Shown here piece by piece: positions 23,801-35,700 of a stretch of 64,000 bases of DNA (position 1 is its first letter; each line of letters starts with the position of its first letter). The position numbers and the translations under genes were made by a program. Source of the stretch: Bagarius yarrelli (lineage: Eukaryota; Chordata; Actinopteri; Siluriformes; Sisoridae); assembly GCA_005784505.1 (NCBI GenBank), contig VCAZ01000027.1, forward strand, positions 778,001 through 842,000, in the 5' to 3' direction. The notes beneath the pieces are model-generated. The model saw nothing but the letters and a program-made list of their open reading frames with translations, did not search any database and was not told the DNA's origin.

Positions 23801-25711
23801 TAGGCAAACAGCTGTGGGTCGAGTGTAGGTGGGAGACTTCTTATGAGGTGACTTAGAACTGACTTATCAGTGCACTTAACAATGGGGGTGAGTGAATGGT
23901 GGTGGAAATCGTTCAGACACTGCAGAGGAATGCTTGGGCACTAGGATAATAGTTGTAGCCTTCAGACATGTGGGGACAAATGTCAGTGAAGACTTGGTCA
24001 GCACAAGTTTGAGCACACTTCTGGGTAATGTCATCAGGACCAACTGCTCATTTGAGGAAAATATTTAAGTTATTGCATACCTTGCAAAAACAGGTTTGCC
24101 AAGTTCTCTAAAACCATAACATTTTCTTTAAAAAAAAAAAACCCCCAAAAAACACGAGTATATGTTGTTTGTCTCTTTCTGATACATTACTTACATTTAT
24201 AGACGTTATATTTCTTAAACTTTACAAAATAGGTTATTTATGTAGCAGCCTAAAGATTTCTTTTAGTTTTTTTAACGACAAAACAAATCTATGAAAAACA
24301 CTTCAAGATGCCCTTCTATAACCCTTAGAAAATTTTGAAATATTACAAAGTGACTCAGTTATTGAGTAGGCTCTCCTCCACCCACCGCTGCTGCATTACT
24401 TTAGATGTTTCCAGGCAATGAGGGCTGGCCCTTCCCACGCTATCATGGCTCCTGTGGCAGGCTGATGATGTGGGCAGGCTGCAGACCCCTGAGAAGCTTG
24501 TACCCCTCATCACTGGCACAAAGATCTGATGCTGCCTACCAGATCCTCCACATCACTCAGAGTTTGGCCTCCAATAGCCTCCACTTCCACCTTTACTACA
24601 CCAGTGTTTCAGAAGACATGTTTGGCATAGCGGAGGATGGGAGACACTTTATCACGGATGCCAGCATAATTGGGATCATTGACCTGCAGGAAGGTGAGGC
24701 ATTGTAAGAGTAGTTTTGCTAAAGTGAGCATTAGGGAATGGGCTGTCCAATTAGCACGATTTATGTCCACAAAACTGATTAACTTAGTGATTTTAGCAAG
24801 TATAGACACTCGTTTCAGACTACAGTTACACAAATAAAACTATCGATCAGTACGACCACATGGATTCAAGCATAAGTCAGACAATATCTTTGTATTTGAA
24901 ATGGCTTAAAAAGAGCTTTATGTTTCTCGCAAAAGAAAACTAACAAGCAGAAATGAAGACATTAGAACACACACTATCTGCGTTTGAACTAAAGCTTACT
25001 GCGTTATAGATTTTACTTTACTTTCATTTCAATGACAGTAAAATATGTTGGTATTCCATTTTACAGAACAAAACCGACAACAGTTTCTCTTGCTATGCAT
25101 CTAGGGATCTATTCGGGTGTTGTTATAAGAATGGGGAGGGGAACAAATACATTTAAGTACATAAAAATATAATATTGAAGATTCTCTGGTAGTAATAAAA
25201 TATTTAACTTATAAACTCTCAAGTCTACTTTGCAGACTTTTTTTTGGCTCAGGTTAGGATAGCTTGTAAATCTGCTAGAAACATGGATCTCCTGTCTTAC
25301 TACTTTTAACAATTAATACGTATTTAGTTAAAATAATACTACGACGTCCACAAACCTTTTTCAGGATTCCACACCGAGACGGACACCCAGGCGAATCATA
25401 CAGACGTGTTCTCATGTCTGAGTGGTTCCTGCGTAAGAGGCCCTTCCTGTGAGACCATTCGTTCCTCTCAGAGCTTTCGCCTGATTTGCAGACACGTCCT
25501 GCCCAAGCTGCTCACTTCTACAGATGTGCAATCGTCCCGTTTGCCCAGAAGAGTCATTTCAGAGCTGACTGTATGTTCAGACCCAACACAGTCTGATCAG
25601 AGGATACACAAAGCTGTGCAAATTCTTATGGACACACTACAGCCTTTTAGGCAATGCAACAGCAATTTTGGATACAGGTATCCCGAATGCAGGTATAGTG
25701 ACAAGTTCTAA
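20684..25711 (+). CDS. dipk2b: dipk2b (DIA1R/CXorf36-like), divergent protein kinase domain 2B; spliced, five exons
   Basis: Joining 20684-20898, 21179-21443, 21602-21775, 24405-24693 and 25365-25711 gives one open frame of 429 codons plus stop; all introns are GT-AG and phases match. The N-terminus (about residues 16-35, WWRGLLFCLGMPLVI) is a hydrophobic signal or signal-anchor. Family landmarks follow: FLGLDKCNACVGTSICKK in exon 1, MFPGNEGWPFPRYHGSCGR in exon 4, and a cysteine-rich C-terminus. DIPK2 proteins (FAM69/PIP49 type, with DIPK2A/HASF) enter the secretory pathway and carry a degenerate kinase-like fold; substrate and activity are not established. Length is about that of human DIPK2B. 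The convergent neighbour is kdm6a, as beside human DIPK2B, which favours 2B over 2A. The start is the first in-frame ATG; a second lies at 20708 (residue 9) and could be used instead. Gene identity is confident, exact start less so. Confidence 0.93.
21179..21443 (+). CDS. dipk2b: dipk2b coding exon 2 (residues 72-160)
   Basis: Acceptor AG at 21177-21178 and donor GTATGT at 21444. It begins LEGWQPPQLHLPSDNR and ends NNSNILLPSMVQ; 265 nt, phase 2 in and phase 0 out. Asn-containing sites (NRTS, NYTD) are possible N-glycosylation sequons, in keeping with a secretory-pathway protein. Confidence 0.92.
21602..21775 (+). CDS. dipk2b: dipk2b coding exon 3 (residues 161-218)
   Basis: Acceptor CAG at 21599-21601 and donor GTATAC at 21776. 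174 nt, exactly 58 codons, phase 0 at both ends. It reads GLVTPMLRCPSQRLLDRIV to YTLAVNQQPLILQ, part of the kinase-like N-lobe region of the family. Confidence 0.92.
22095..22852 (+). mobile_element. Internally deleted Tc1-like transposon in dipk2b intron 3
   Basis: Terminal inverted repeats of about 26 bp (CTGCTCAAAAAAATAAAGGG at the left, its complement at the right) with TA at each junction, the Tc1/mariner target. The left part ends near 22391 where the sequence jumps to the transposase C-terminus. About 755 bp remain of an element usually about 1.6-1.7 kb. The family is widespread in teleosts. Non-autonomous. Confidence 0.92.
22392..22586 (+). pseudogene. Tc1 transposase C-terminal fragment
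   Basis: 65 codons with the original stop. Begins EHIWDIMSCSIHQTHIAPQT and includes VQELADALVQVWEEIP and RHLIRSMPRRCGEV. The N-terminal DNA-binding domain and the first catalytic Asp residues are gone with the internal deletion, so no activity is expected. Confidence 0.88.
22860..24060 (-). mobile_element. LINE reverse-transcriptase relic, antisense in dipk2b intron 3
   Basis: Minus-strand frames give non-LTR reverse-transcriptase blocks in order: TGIPQGCVLSPLLNSLFTHD (motif B), YADYTTVVG (catalytic FADD degraded to YADY), FINNLTLNATKTKELIVDF, then KAQQRLYFLRSRFTWAE. Several frameshifts. L2/CR1-like by style; clade not fixed. Confidence 0.82.
24061..24404. other. End of dipk2b intron 3
   Basis: AT-rich with an A/C homopolymer run near 24130-24150; nothing else seen. 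Confidence 0.6.
24405..24693 (+). CDS. dipk2b: dipk2b coding exon 4 (residues 219-314)
   Basis: Acceptor TTTAG at 24400-24404 and donor GTGAGG at 24694. It encodes MFPGNEGWPFPRYHGSCGR and then FGIAEDGRHFITDASIIG, which aligns with the segment of DIPK2A carrying the kinase-like DxD/ITD-type metal region (here FITDA). 289 nt, phase 0 in and phase 1 out. Confidence 0.92.
25365..25711 (+). CDS. dipk2b: dipk2b coding exon 5, C-terminus (residues 315-429 and stop)
   Basis: Acceptor TTTCAG at 25359-25364; stop TAA at 25709-25711. It contains a cysteine cluster (SCLSGSCVRGPSC, RLICRHV, TVCSDP, RQCN, PECR) that probably forms disulfides in the secretory pathway. 347 nt, phase 1 in. Confidence 0.92.
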
Positions 25712-25961
25712 AACATCAACATAACATTTGCGATTAATAACAATTCCCAACTTGGCGAGATTTTCATGCACTACATAGTTTTTTTTGCAGTGCATATTAT
25801 ACAGTTCACACATCACACAATAGCCACATTCCCGTTTTTAAACTGTTTAATAACTCAAACACCTGTCAAATAATCTGACAGTGTTTTCCAGACATTTCTT
25901 AACGGTTAAATCCATGTATAGAAAACAAGGGAAATGATTAAAACGACGCTGCTCCATAAAA

Positions 25962-25967
25962 TTTAAT
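25962..25967 (-). terminator. Candidate poly(A) signal for kdm6a
   Basis: ATTAAA on the minus strand, about 780 bases after the kdm6a stop. No AATAAA was seen on this strand between the stop and the dipk2b stop, so this common variant is the best candidate. Confidence 0.35.
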
Positions 25968-26019
25968 GGCATGTACTCTCAAAAAAATAACAGCATTCCA
26001 TCAACAAATATTTTCAAGC

Positions 26020-26025
26020 AATAAA
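26020..26025 (+). terminator. Candidate poly(A) signal for dipk2b
   Basis: AATAAA, the first canonical hexamer on this strand after the dipk2b stop, about 310 bases downstream. It would give a 3' UTR of roughly 330 bases. Confidence 0.5.
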
Positions 26026-26746
26026 TACACATTTATAAATAGTGTAAATTTACAAGATTAGAAACATAACAAAAAGTACAAATTAAAGTTTACTCATTAG
26101 CCATGTGCAACCCATGTTTCTTTGTGACTTGGCTGTTTTTCCCTTACTATATATATACTGTATATATATTTATATATATAAAAAGACTAACATAAACTGA
26201 TAAAAAATGAATTACCTTCACATTATAATTCTTTTTTTTTCAGTTTCATTGCCTAAAGAAATTTAAGAAAGACCAGCTACCCTAGTACTCATTTAGTAGA
26301 GAATGAAATTCAAGGAACTATGGTCATGTATCACCCCATACATAAATCACTTAAGAAAGGAAAGAAAGTAATCGATTTAAAACAAAAGAAAGGGAAGAAA
26401 AGGAAACAGACACATCAGTAGTTTGAGCAATTTTGCCAGTTGTAATATATGTATGATTTTTCACTGATTTGTCCTTTGTATACAGTTTGCCTTTTCCCTC
26501 CAAGGAGTGGTGCTGAGCCAGTCAAAACAGTCCAAGAATAGATCGGAGAGGTGCCCACTGCCCACTCCAGACCAGTGGGGGTGACACTCTGTTAATTGGG
26601 TTGCATAGACAAACAGTTTAGAGCCAGCAGCCTTGTGCTATTTGCTACAGAAACCAGTGGTGTGGAACTGGGTCACTACTCCTGAATATCAGAAAGAGTT
26701 ACGTTGCGTTCCAGGGGTTTATCCTCAGAACTTGTTAATGTTAATG

Positions 26747-26776
26747 TCAAGACGTAGAGGAAGGCAGAGGTGAAGC
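26747..26776 (-). CDS. kdm6a: kdm6a window exon 28, last nine residues and stop
   Basis: Encodes ASPLPSSTS and TGA, which matches the APPLPSASS-type C-terminus of KDM6A. Acceptor CAACAG at 26777-26782. Confidence 0.94.
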   Translation of the reverse strand, partial: ASPLPSSTS

Positions 26777-29700
26777 CTGTTGACAAAGAAAATAATAGAT
26801 TTAAAAACTTACAACAACTTGCTTACTAAGAAATGAAGGGCTGAACGGATAAACTAAAGACAGCGACTCACTAATGTGAACTGGTCGTAGACTTGCATCA
26901 GATCCTCCATCTTGTACTGCTCCAAAACAACAAAGTTGTCAAGGTTCAAACTGGCTCGCCGAGCACAGTCTTGACAATGCACCACGTATGTCTTCCGCGA
27001 GTTGCTCTCACTGGTGACAAACAGTAGGTCAAAGACCTCCACCTGATAAGACAAGAACAAAATCATAGAAATGATTTAAAACTATGCAAACACTCATGCA
27101 CAGATATGCTTTCCTTAATTATTAAAGCAGTGCAGAAACAAGATCCGACCGACTGGGATAAGAAAACTGTTAGTAAAACTTGTATATAGATGTGTATGAA
27201 GACATTTGAACATATTCATCTTTCATAGAACAAAGGGCCTTGTGATGTAGTATATGTAATTCAGAGCCTCCTGGTGGTGCAAAATGGAACAGAAATCAGA
27301 AAAAGAAACTGGTTAAAACAGTAAATCATGTCTTGCCCTGGGAAAAAAAACAGGTAAGACATTTTGTCATTTCTAATAAAGTAGTTTAATGCATTTTAAC
27401 AGTGCGATAAACAGCAATATAAAGAAAAATGCATGTGTACATACACTAAAATGTAAAACATGATCCAAAATTTGTTTTTCTTTATTTGCCAAGCTACATT
27501 CTTTAACATGGTTGATGCTTAAAGTATGAACTTAAAGTACTGGGTCACTTTTTCTAGAATTATAGGCAGCCCATACCTCACAAATGCTACAGTAGTGTGC
27601 TGGCTCGTCCTTGGTCCTCCCATGCCACACCAGCTCCCTACCTGCAGCTATCAGAGCCTCCCTGAGCATCTGACACTGCTTCAGTGTCTTCAGCAAACAG
27701 TACCTGCCACAGAAAAACACTATAATTATGACCACAGCCAATCAAGTTTCAACTGGACAACAAATTTATTACCCTTAAGGTGGTAATTATAGATTAAATT
27801 CGAAGGAAGCATGCTGTTTGCACATAAGGATGGCTTACTTGATCATCTCAAAGAGTTTGTGGTCCGATACTTTAATGTTTCTGGCCAGGTTCCAAGAGAG
27901 ATGAACCATAGGAACGATGGATTTGACACTCTGGAGTTTGTTCCATTCGTAGCGCTCGACTGCTGACTTGTACTGATGTGCTGAAGAAAAAGAGCAAATG
28001 TATAAAAACTTAAATAAGAGGGTTTTTTTTTTTTAATAATTATGTACAAAATGTCTGCCCATTTTAAACAACTTACCGGTAAGAGGGCCTACATTCCAGG
28101 CAACATTGTTGCACCAGCCAATGGCCTGCACCCAGTGCACAGTGCCGGTGTTAAGCCATACAAGGTCTCCTGGTCTCTGGATGAAGCGATACACTGGCAC
28201 ATTCGCTTCATACAAATCCTCCAGGTTAGGCCACCATGAGCCCATCAGGAAATTTATGTTATTCCTACACAATTAAGAAACAAATGCCAGAGGTCAATAC
28301 AGATATTGTTCCAAAAAATAAATCTGATGTAAGCATTTTTATGGTGTCTGAAATGACATACTTTTATAATATATTGTGAAACTGTGTAGGTGAGGTGAGG
28401 AGTTAAAGTTACAGAATCCTTAGCATGCAAAAATTCCCTGGATTTAAAAGTACATTAATTAATGGACACTATTGCCGTTTTCGCATATGGCAGGTTGACA
28501 ATCCCGCAAGTATATGCGATGATAAAGTTGGCGACGCAGCACTTTAAGGGCTTAAAGTGGCGTTTAATACTTTGTCAAAAAGACATTGTGTCTTTTGGTT
28601 AAATTACTCAATCTTTAAATTTGCGCTGACGTAAGGACGCAAGTCACGGGATAATATTAACATGGCGGCTGTAGTATGTCCAAATTTCATTCATACTGCA
28701 CAAAATCTTGCTATATAGTATGTACTTTTTTCAGTTAGAATGTATAATTATATCATATATGATATAAGATATAGGTAAACATTCTTTGTTCTGCTGGTTG
28801 AAAGTATCTTCAGGATAGGGATCATTAAGTGGTCTAAATGTACATTTTAAATAAATATATACAGTCATGTGAAGAAATGTTAACATATCAATATTGTTTT
28901 AATTTTTCTCTAAAAAAAAGAAAGAGGCTTAATTGCAGGTAAACAACAAAAATGAACATTGTTTTACTCATTAAACAAAAGATTTCAACAAATCTCTGTA
29001 GAACCTCGATTTAATATCAGTGTTGCGTTCCCACACTGGAATCTACTTAGGGTCTTCAAGATGACGCCATGGTTGCAGTATTTTTTTTAGACCGGTAGGA
29101 ATATGGTGTGATTCGATTTTAGGGTGTTTTGATAGTAACACAGTTTATGTAGTTAGTTTATGTGTACCTTTAAGAATTAGCTCAACTCCAGCATCAGCAT
29201 GTAATCGGGTACTATTTTTATGTTTGGTATTTTCGTACTGTTACTATCTGTATTATAAAGTTTTCTCACTGGTGAATGACAATGTATTAAAGTAATGTTG
29301 ACAGTGCGATGTGAGTTCGGAAGCAGAGGTTGGGGTGTATGCTTTTAATGTTAACAGGTTACAATTAACATTTTCCAAAATGTCCTACTGCACCTTCAAG
29401 TAGTCTGTGATTTCGGACACAGCATGTGTCTCGTTTAACAGTCATTTTAACTTACTTCTCACAAAAGTCATTGAGAACACCCCAGTACGACTCCGGTACA
29501 GCAAACCATTCACAGTCTCCTGGACCGATGTTTATGTTGACCGAACAGAAATTGTTGTTTTCTTGATGGCCTAAATGACAATATTAGTGATACTTTAATA
29601 TGTTCAAAGTACAATAAAAAAAAAAATTAAATCTCATTTTCAGTAGTACATGCAAGCAGTAGTCACTTGCTTGGGTAAACATGACAGACCTGGTGTCCTG

Positions 29701-32700
29701 CTTCCTGGGACCTTCATATAGAGCTGGACAGTATTCATGCCCAGGATTGTATGGCCCACATGAGTGAGCAGGTTCCCTGCAGAAACAACACGAGCGAATG
29801 CAGGCAGCTTACTTAACTCAGCCAGCTGCAGCTTCCACCTGCATCACACAGAGGAAAGGTAAGAAAACCTCACAGCTAGAAAGTGTGACACAATGCTTAC
29901 ATCATTCAGTTTCAACATGAATATTTAGTTAAAATATGCATTTAAATATGATGAGTCTCTATTAAGAAGTTCTATTTCACAATAGAGTAAACACACACAC
30001 TTACTTTCGCTCATCTGACAAGTCAATGTTTGTCCCAAACTTGATATGCTTTAAGGGACCTCTTCGTCGTCGTACCAAACTAGAGAGAACAAAGGACCAC
30101 CAACAGCATTGTTATAAATCTGGGATGCATTTAATTTAAGTACAGAAATGACCTTTAGCTCTTTAGGCTATGGGTCTTACTTTTCTACAGGAGCTGATTC
30201 TGTGTCCGAGTGCTCCTTTTGTCCTTTCTTTTCATTTTCCTCCTGAAAAATAAGTCGACAAAAAAAAAATGAATGAGCGTTTAAGTAAAAATTTAATAAA
30301 ATTACATTGTTCTTTTTCTTTTATCTGCAATGAAAGATGAAACGTTAAAAAAATTATTTTACTCAAAAATTAAAACATCACAAGACTGGTAATTCCGACC
30401 TGTTAGAACTTGATACACCAAGTTATTATGTCTCTTATCATTAGCATAACAAGCCCTCAACTGCAAACGGAAAAGGTTTTTACGCTTGAACATTTCCCCC
30501 CCAAGCTCATACCCGTTTGCATCCAGAGTATTACTGCGTTTGACAAGAAATTGTAGAAAATCAGCCTGGTCTTTTTAGCTGCCAGTTACTCTAAAGCCGA
30601 TTTAATACTGCTATACAGAATTATATAATCTTTAAAATAATGAAAATTGTATATTAGAAATAGGCATGATTAATCGATTATCGTTAACTGAGCTTTAAAA
30701 TGTAATGCAAATTAGTTCATTAAACATTTTAGATCTGTTGCAAGTAAAAGAGTTCTGAGAGTGTGCACAATACACTGAAAAGCGAAAAATTCAAAAAAAT
30801 AACATGCAAGTTGAGATTTACAAGTCATTTTTTTCTCCCGAAACTTTTAACACATTACAAGTGTTGCAGTGGATTCCTTATTTGGACATAAAGCAGTTTA
30901 GCTCAGCATCTTTTACAGACCAAACAATCATGTTACGTTTAGATGATTGTTCAAACATGATTTTGGGATGTTGCAAAAGCAGCTGTTTAGGTAAATTCAA
31001 TCCATACTTGTGCTTTCTGCAATCGCATTACTGTGTGATTTTACAGTGGCCAAATCACAGTTATACTAGTAATTATCTGTGCTGGTGTTTACAAACAAAA
31101 CTTTTAAGCTGTTTTTTTAGCTGTAATAAAACCTGAAATTTTATTACAACACAACACAGCACAGCACCTAAACCTCTTGCATTGCGATTTAATTGCTAGC
31201 TAATTCTTCAGATTAACAATTAAAGAAACTCAACAGAGTTCTCATCTCTACTGCATATATAAGTGTTTATTCAGATTAGTCAACAAGCAGTTCTATATAA
31301 CTAAAAGTAATATACGTATTATAATACGTATTTAAATCTCCACCATGTACAAATCACAGTTTTACATAGAAAAATATATAATCAGCATCCTTAGCTGTTA
31401 ACAAATGACAAACACAGAGGCAGTCATGTGTGTTTAGTACAAAAAGAGACAACAGCAACCAAAACATGTCCTCCTTTGTCCCAATCAATTAAATTGACAC
31501 ACAAATATCAAACATTTATTAAAAGTGTTGGTAGTCCAGTGCTTAAAACACTGAGCTGAGTTCAAATAAGAGAAAAAAGCGGCCACCGCTGGCCTATTAC
31601 GCAAGACTAACCATTAACAGCTCAGTAGTATAAAGAAGATAAATACAAAGAGCAGAAGGAAGCACAAATCATGATGTTTTTTTAAGCAAATATCTTCGGA
31701 TTTAACAATTATTTAACAGTTAACATCACAAACGTCCTAGCATTAGGACTGAATCAAGCACAGATACTTTAAGCCTAAAACAATGGATGAGTCAGTTTCA
31801 TTTTTGACACAGCAAACAAAAACAACAAAAACAACATTTATGCTCTAATAGGGGTCATGCAGAGCACCACAACCTTATTTCCATATTAAACTGAACAATT
31901 TTCACCGGGACAGAACAATTACTCAACCTGTTAGTAAACCTGAGCATTAATTATTGCATTGTTTTTGCCCATTCCATTTATTGTGGGTTAAATACACTCC
32001 AGACAAGAAGGAAACACTGTGTTGCACAAGAAAAATACAAATAAGGATTCACATAATGAAGTCAGTGGCTGGTTAAGCAAGTTATAATCAGATGTAAATG
32101 AAGCTAATGAAACAAGCTCATGACCTTTAAAAAATTGGGACTAAGAAATTAACCGTAACACAAAAACTTGAAGGTACCGGCTTTAACCATAAGTAAGAAA
32201 AGCAGGGGTACTTACACGCAGTGACTCCTGAAAAGAGGAAGCCTGGTACTGCGCATACTTGGAGATGGTGGTATGGGATCGGCTGCTCTCACAGCGCCAC
32301 GTTTTCCTGGTGCCGGTTATATCCCAGTTTTCATCAGTGGGCTGAAAGAACTGAGTCCTCACTTCCACCAGGTGATCTGGGTTTGCCTCCACCAAGGTCT
32401 TAGTGGAAAACAGACCAAGGTCTGAGGCACAGGAGAGAGGAGGAAGGAACAGAGAGAAGTGTGGTATTAAACAGAATGCATGTCAATGTGATTCAAGTGA
32501 ATGCATGTCTGGAAAAATGCCAGCCAGCCAATTAAGTGAGGAGTAGAACGACATACCAGCAGACGAGGGTGCTGACAGATACTCATTGAAACACTAAGGT
32601 CACTTATTATCCAATAATCATGTCAAATAATTTATCAGCGTACATAAAAGCACATTTCAACAACTTAATCATTTATTATTAGTATTGAAGAAAAAAAAAA

Positions 32701-35700
32701 AAAATCCACTCAATGGTGAAAATCAGAGCTTATAGCCCCAATTCCAAAGGATTCCTTTAAACAGGAAGTGCTGCTGACTGACCTATCCAAATGTAGACTG
32801 TGTACTTTTTTGAACTGGCACCTGTAATGACAACTTCATCTTACAGGTGGTGCTGTTGCCTTGTATGATTTAATAATGTGTAAAAAGACACAGCAAAAAG
32901 TCTTTATTTCCTTGCAGCTGCAAAAATCCCCCCAACTTTCTGACTTGTAATTAAACCACCCAACAGTTTACGCAACCACACACACACTGTAGCTTGCAAC
33001 CACTTAAAGCACACCACCAACAGACTTGTAATTAAACCACCCAACAGCAACACACACACACTGGTGCTTGCAGGAACAGCTACATTTTACCACCTTCAAT
33101 ATTCATGGCAGGAGTTCTCAACAGGGGTGTCCCGACCCACAAGAGGGCCTCAGCGAGCTCCGTGGGGGACAGCGTCAAATTGGCTGCATTTACACTGATT
33201 GCATCAAGTGACAATTACGATTTTCTTTCCTCTAATGTGGCACAGATCGGATTTGACTCGTGTAAGCAGAAAAAAAAACACATGGATTCCGATATTTTCA
33301 GATTGGATTTAGGTCTTATTCGTATGTGGTAATAAATCAGATTGGATATCTGTATTAGCAGTGTAAGCAGACATCCGATTTTCACCCCGCATGCAAGTCG
33401 AACATCATTGAATAAGCGACGATGGTGCGTGACGTCGACCTGGAACTCATTTGTTACAGTGAAAAAAATAAATATTAAAATACACAGTTGTGCCAAGTTA
33501 TTAATTTTTTTCTTCTCACTGTAACAAATGAGTTCCAGATCAGGGGCAGTTTTAATAATCCACAGTTCAAGGTTTTTTTCTGTACCGCGCTGCAGCTGAT
33601 TGCAAACACGCATGCAGACACAGCAGTTCTCTGCCTAAGAAAGGGTTGTTTAGCCAACATTTAAATGTGTCGTGAAAGTAACATACTAAAGAATCATTTC
33701 ATCTTCCTCCATTGATTATCACGTCGTTTTTGCCTCCTTTTCCGGTCGGTGTAGATGCAGATATCAGATACGAGTCAGTTTAAGCGGGTCATCGAAAAAA
33801 ATAGTCACAAAATTGGAATTAGGCATCGAGACCTGGTGTAAATGCAGCCATTGAATAGTGTTCAGCAGCGAGCATTAAGAAGAAACATCATATTGCATTA
33901 GCTAATTTTATCCATGATCCCCTGGGTTGACCAAAAAAAAGGACAAATTTGTAATTCGCCCTCCACAAAAATGGCCGAGTCTCACAGACTCCTTTAGCAG
34001 CTGATACTAATGACCCAGACATACTGAACCCAGGTGAGGAGGCTCCCACCAATTCAGGTCGCAGTGCTAGCAACACAGGAAACACGAAATGCAGGAAATA
34101 CCAAGAGTGATAATACCATTAAATAGGAGGTGGGGCCCTAAAATGTTTTCTTGGGGAAAAAGGGGGGTCTCAGACAAAAAAGGTTGGAAACCACTGATGT
34201 ATGGTATATACTGAAAGGTCTTTGGACAACAACAAACATATGGACAAAAACACAGAAACAGAAGCACACGTACCCAGCTTAAGTGCTCCGGCAAGGCCCC
34301 GGATAACTGTAACAGGGTTGGTCGCATTAGTGCAGAACTGGTGAAGCGGGGGAAAGAATGCATCCCTCTTGCTTTCCAACTGTAGAAAGTTTCAAAGCAA
34401 GAGTTTAAAAAACTAAATTTTTTGCCACATCTGCCAAGTCTCTCTCTTTTAATGGCAACTTTCCTAGAAGGTAAAAGGTGGTGAGAGCCAAAGTGCTACA
34501 ATAGATTGCAACACCGGTAGTACTTGAATGCCTTAAAGCTTGTTTACTTAATAATCCAAACAGGTAAGCAAATCAGAATAAAGCCTAATCGTTACATACT
34601 TTAACACACTAGCCATGCAGAAGCAAGTCATTTGTCTGGTTTTATAAGTCTAGTCTAACTGGTTAAACACTGCTTAACATTCTTTTTTTCTGGTAAGTTT
34701 ATTAACAACAAATCTGTAGAGGAGCCATCCGAAGGGTAGGTCCTGTTTACCACTGAATGCACTCCACTGTTAACCACAGCTGGCTTGACCGCAGACTAAG
34801 TTTAAGTTAAAAGCAGCACTTGCATTTGAAATAAATTAATTGAGTACCATAAAATAATTTTTATCTGTACAAATAAACTGTTCATGTCAGATAACATGAA
34901 ATTTATTCTAATCATTTGAATAATCATCTACCTTCAAATAATTTTTCTATATAAATAGATTTGACACACATTTGTGACCGAAAATGATTCAAATGTTATG
35001 ATTAAAAGAATAAAAATGCATTTAACCTCAGAAATTCTACATTTGGTTAGGCTTAAACCTAAAATTGTTCTAGTTATGATTAATCCTCAAGGTAAACCAG
35101 AAACAACATAACTAGAGAGCAAATAGGCAACATGAAATACTCACATAAATACTAGGGGTGGGAGGGTTGAGTTTGTCCTTTGGTAGTGGAGGGAAGGGCG
35201 AAGGAGGAACCCTTGGAGGGGGACATCTGTCCAATAAGATGCTACTCGTGGAAACACCGTTTTTCCCAAGATGTCTGCAGAGGTAGGAAAAAAAAAGTTA
35301 CAATTTAATTTTAGTAAATGAATCATCAGCGCAGGTCATGTATTTGTGGTGATCTAACATTTTTTTTCAACAGGAGCAACTTACTTTACTTTTGTTCACA
35401 AATTGTGCATATGTTTTAAATAATCCAAACAAATTAACTGGTTACCAAAATAAATCCAGGGAAAGCTGACCAGGCATGATTAATCTAGGATCAATAATCA
35501 ATGATTAAGATTGACAATCACGTGTAATTTAATTCCTGCAACTTTAGCGCTGTGGAGTGGGTGTTTTCTGCTGCTGGTCTAACGGTCACTAGGCTGCGTT
35601 TGTGAAAGACTGGAGTGCGGATATTTACGTGTGCAAACGTTTGCAAATGTGCGTGTCAGAGTAGCCACGCTAAAAAGCGAGAAATAGAAAAAAGCAGTTT

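Larger units (their letters stand above)
25712..26746. other. Convergent intergenic region holding both 3' UTRs
   Basis: About 1.0 kb between the stop codons of dipk2b (plus) and kdm6a (minus). It has no coding potential and includes a short AT-rich microsatellite around 26146-26180. The part next to kdm6a (26440-26746) has a more even base composition and looks like conserved 3' UTR. Confidence 0.7.

Noticed and set aside
30804..31136. 110-codon plus-strand frame in a kdm6a intron
   Set aside because: Low-complexity, unrecognised, antisense inside an intron and without promoter or homologue.
33888..34363. Minus-strand frames through exon 18 of kdm6a
   Set aside because: Wrong-phase readings of the exon and the adjoining transposon.
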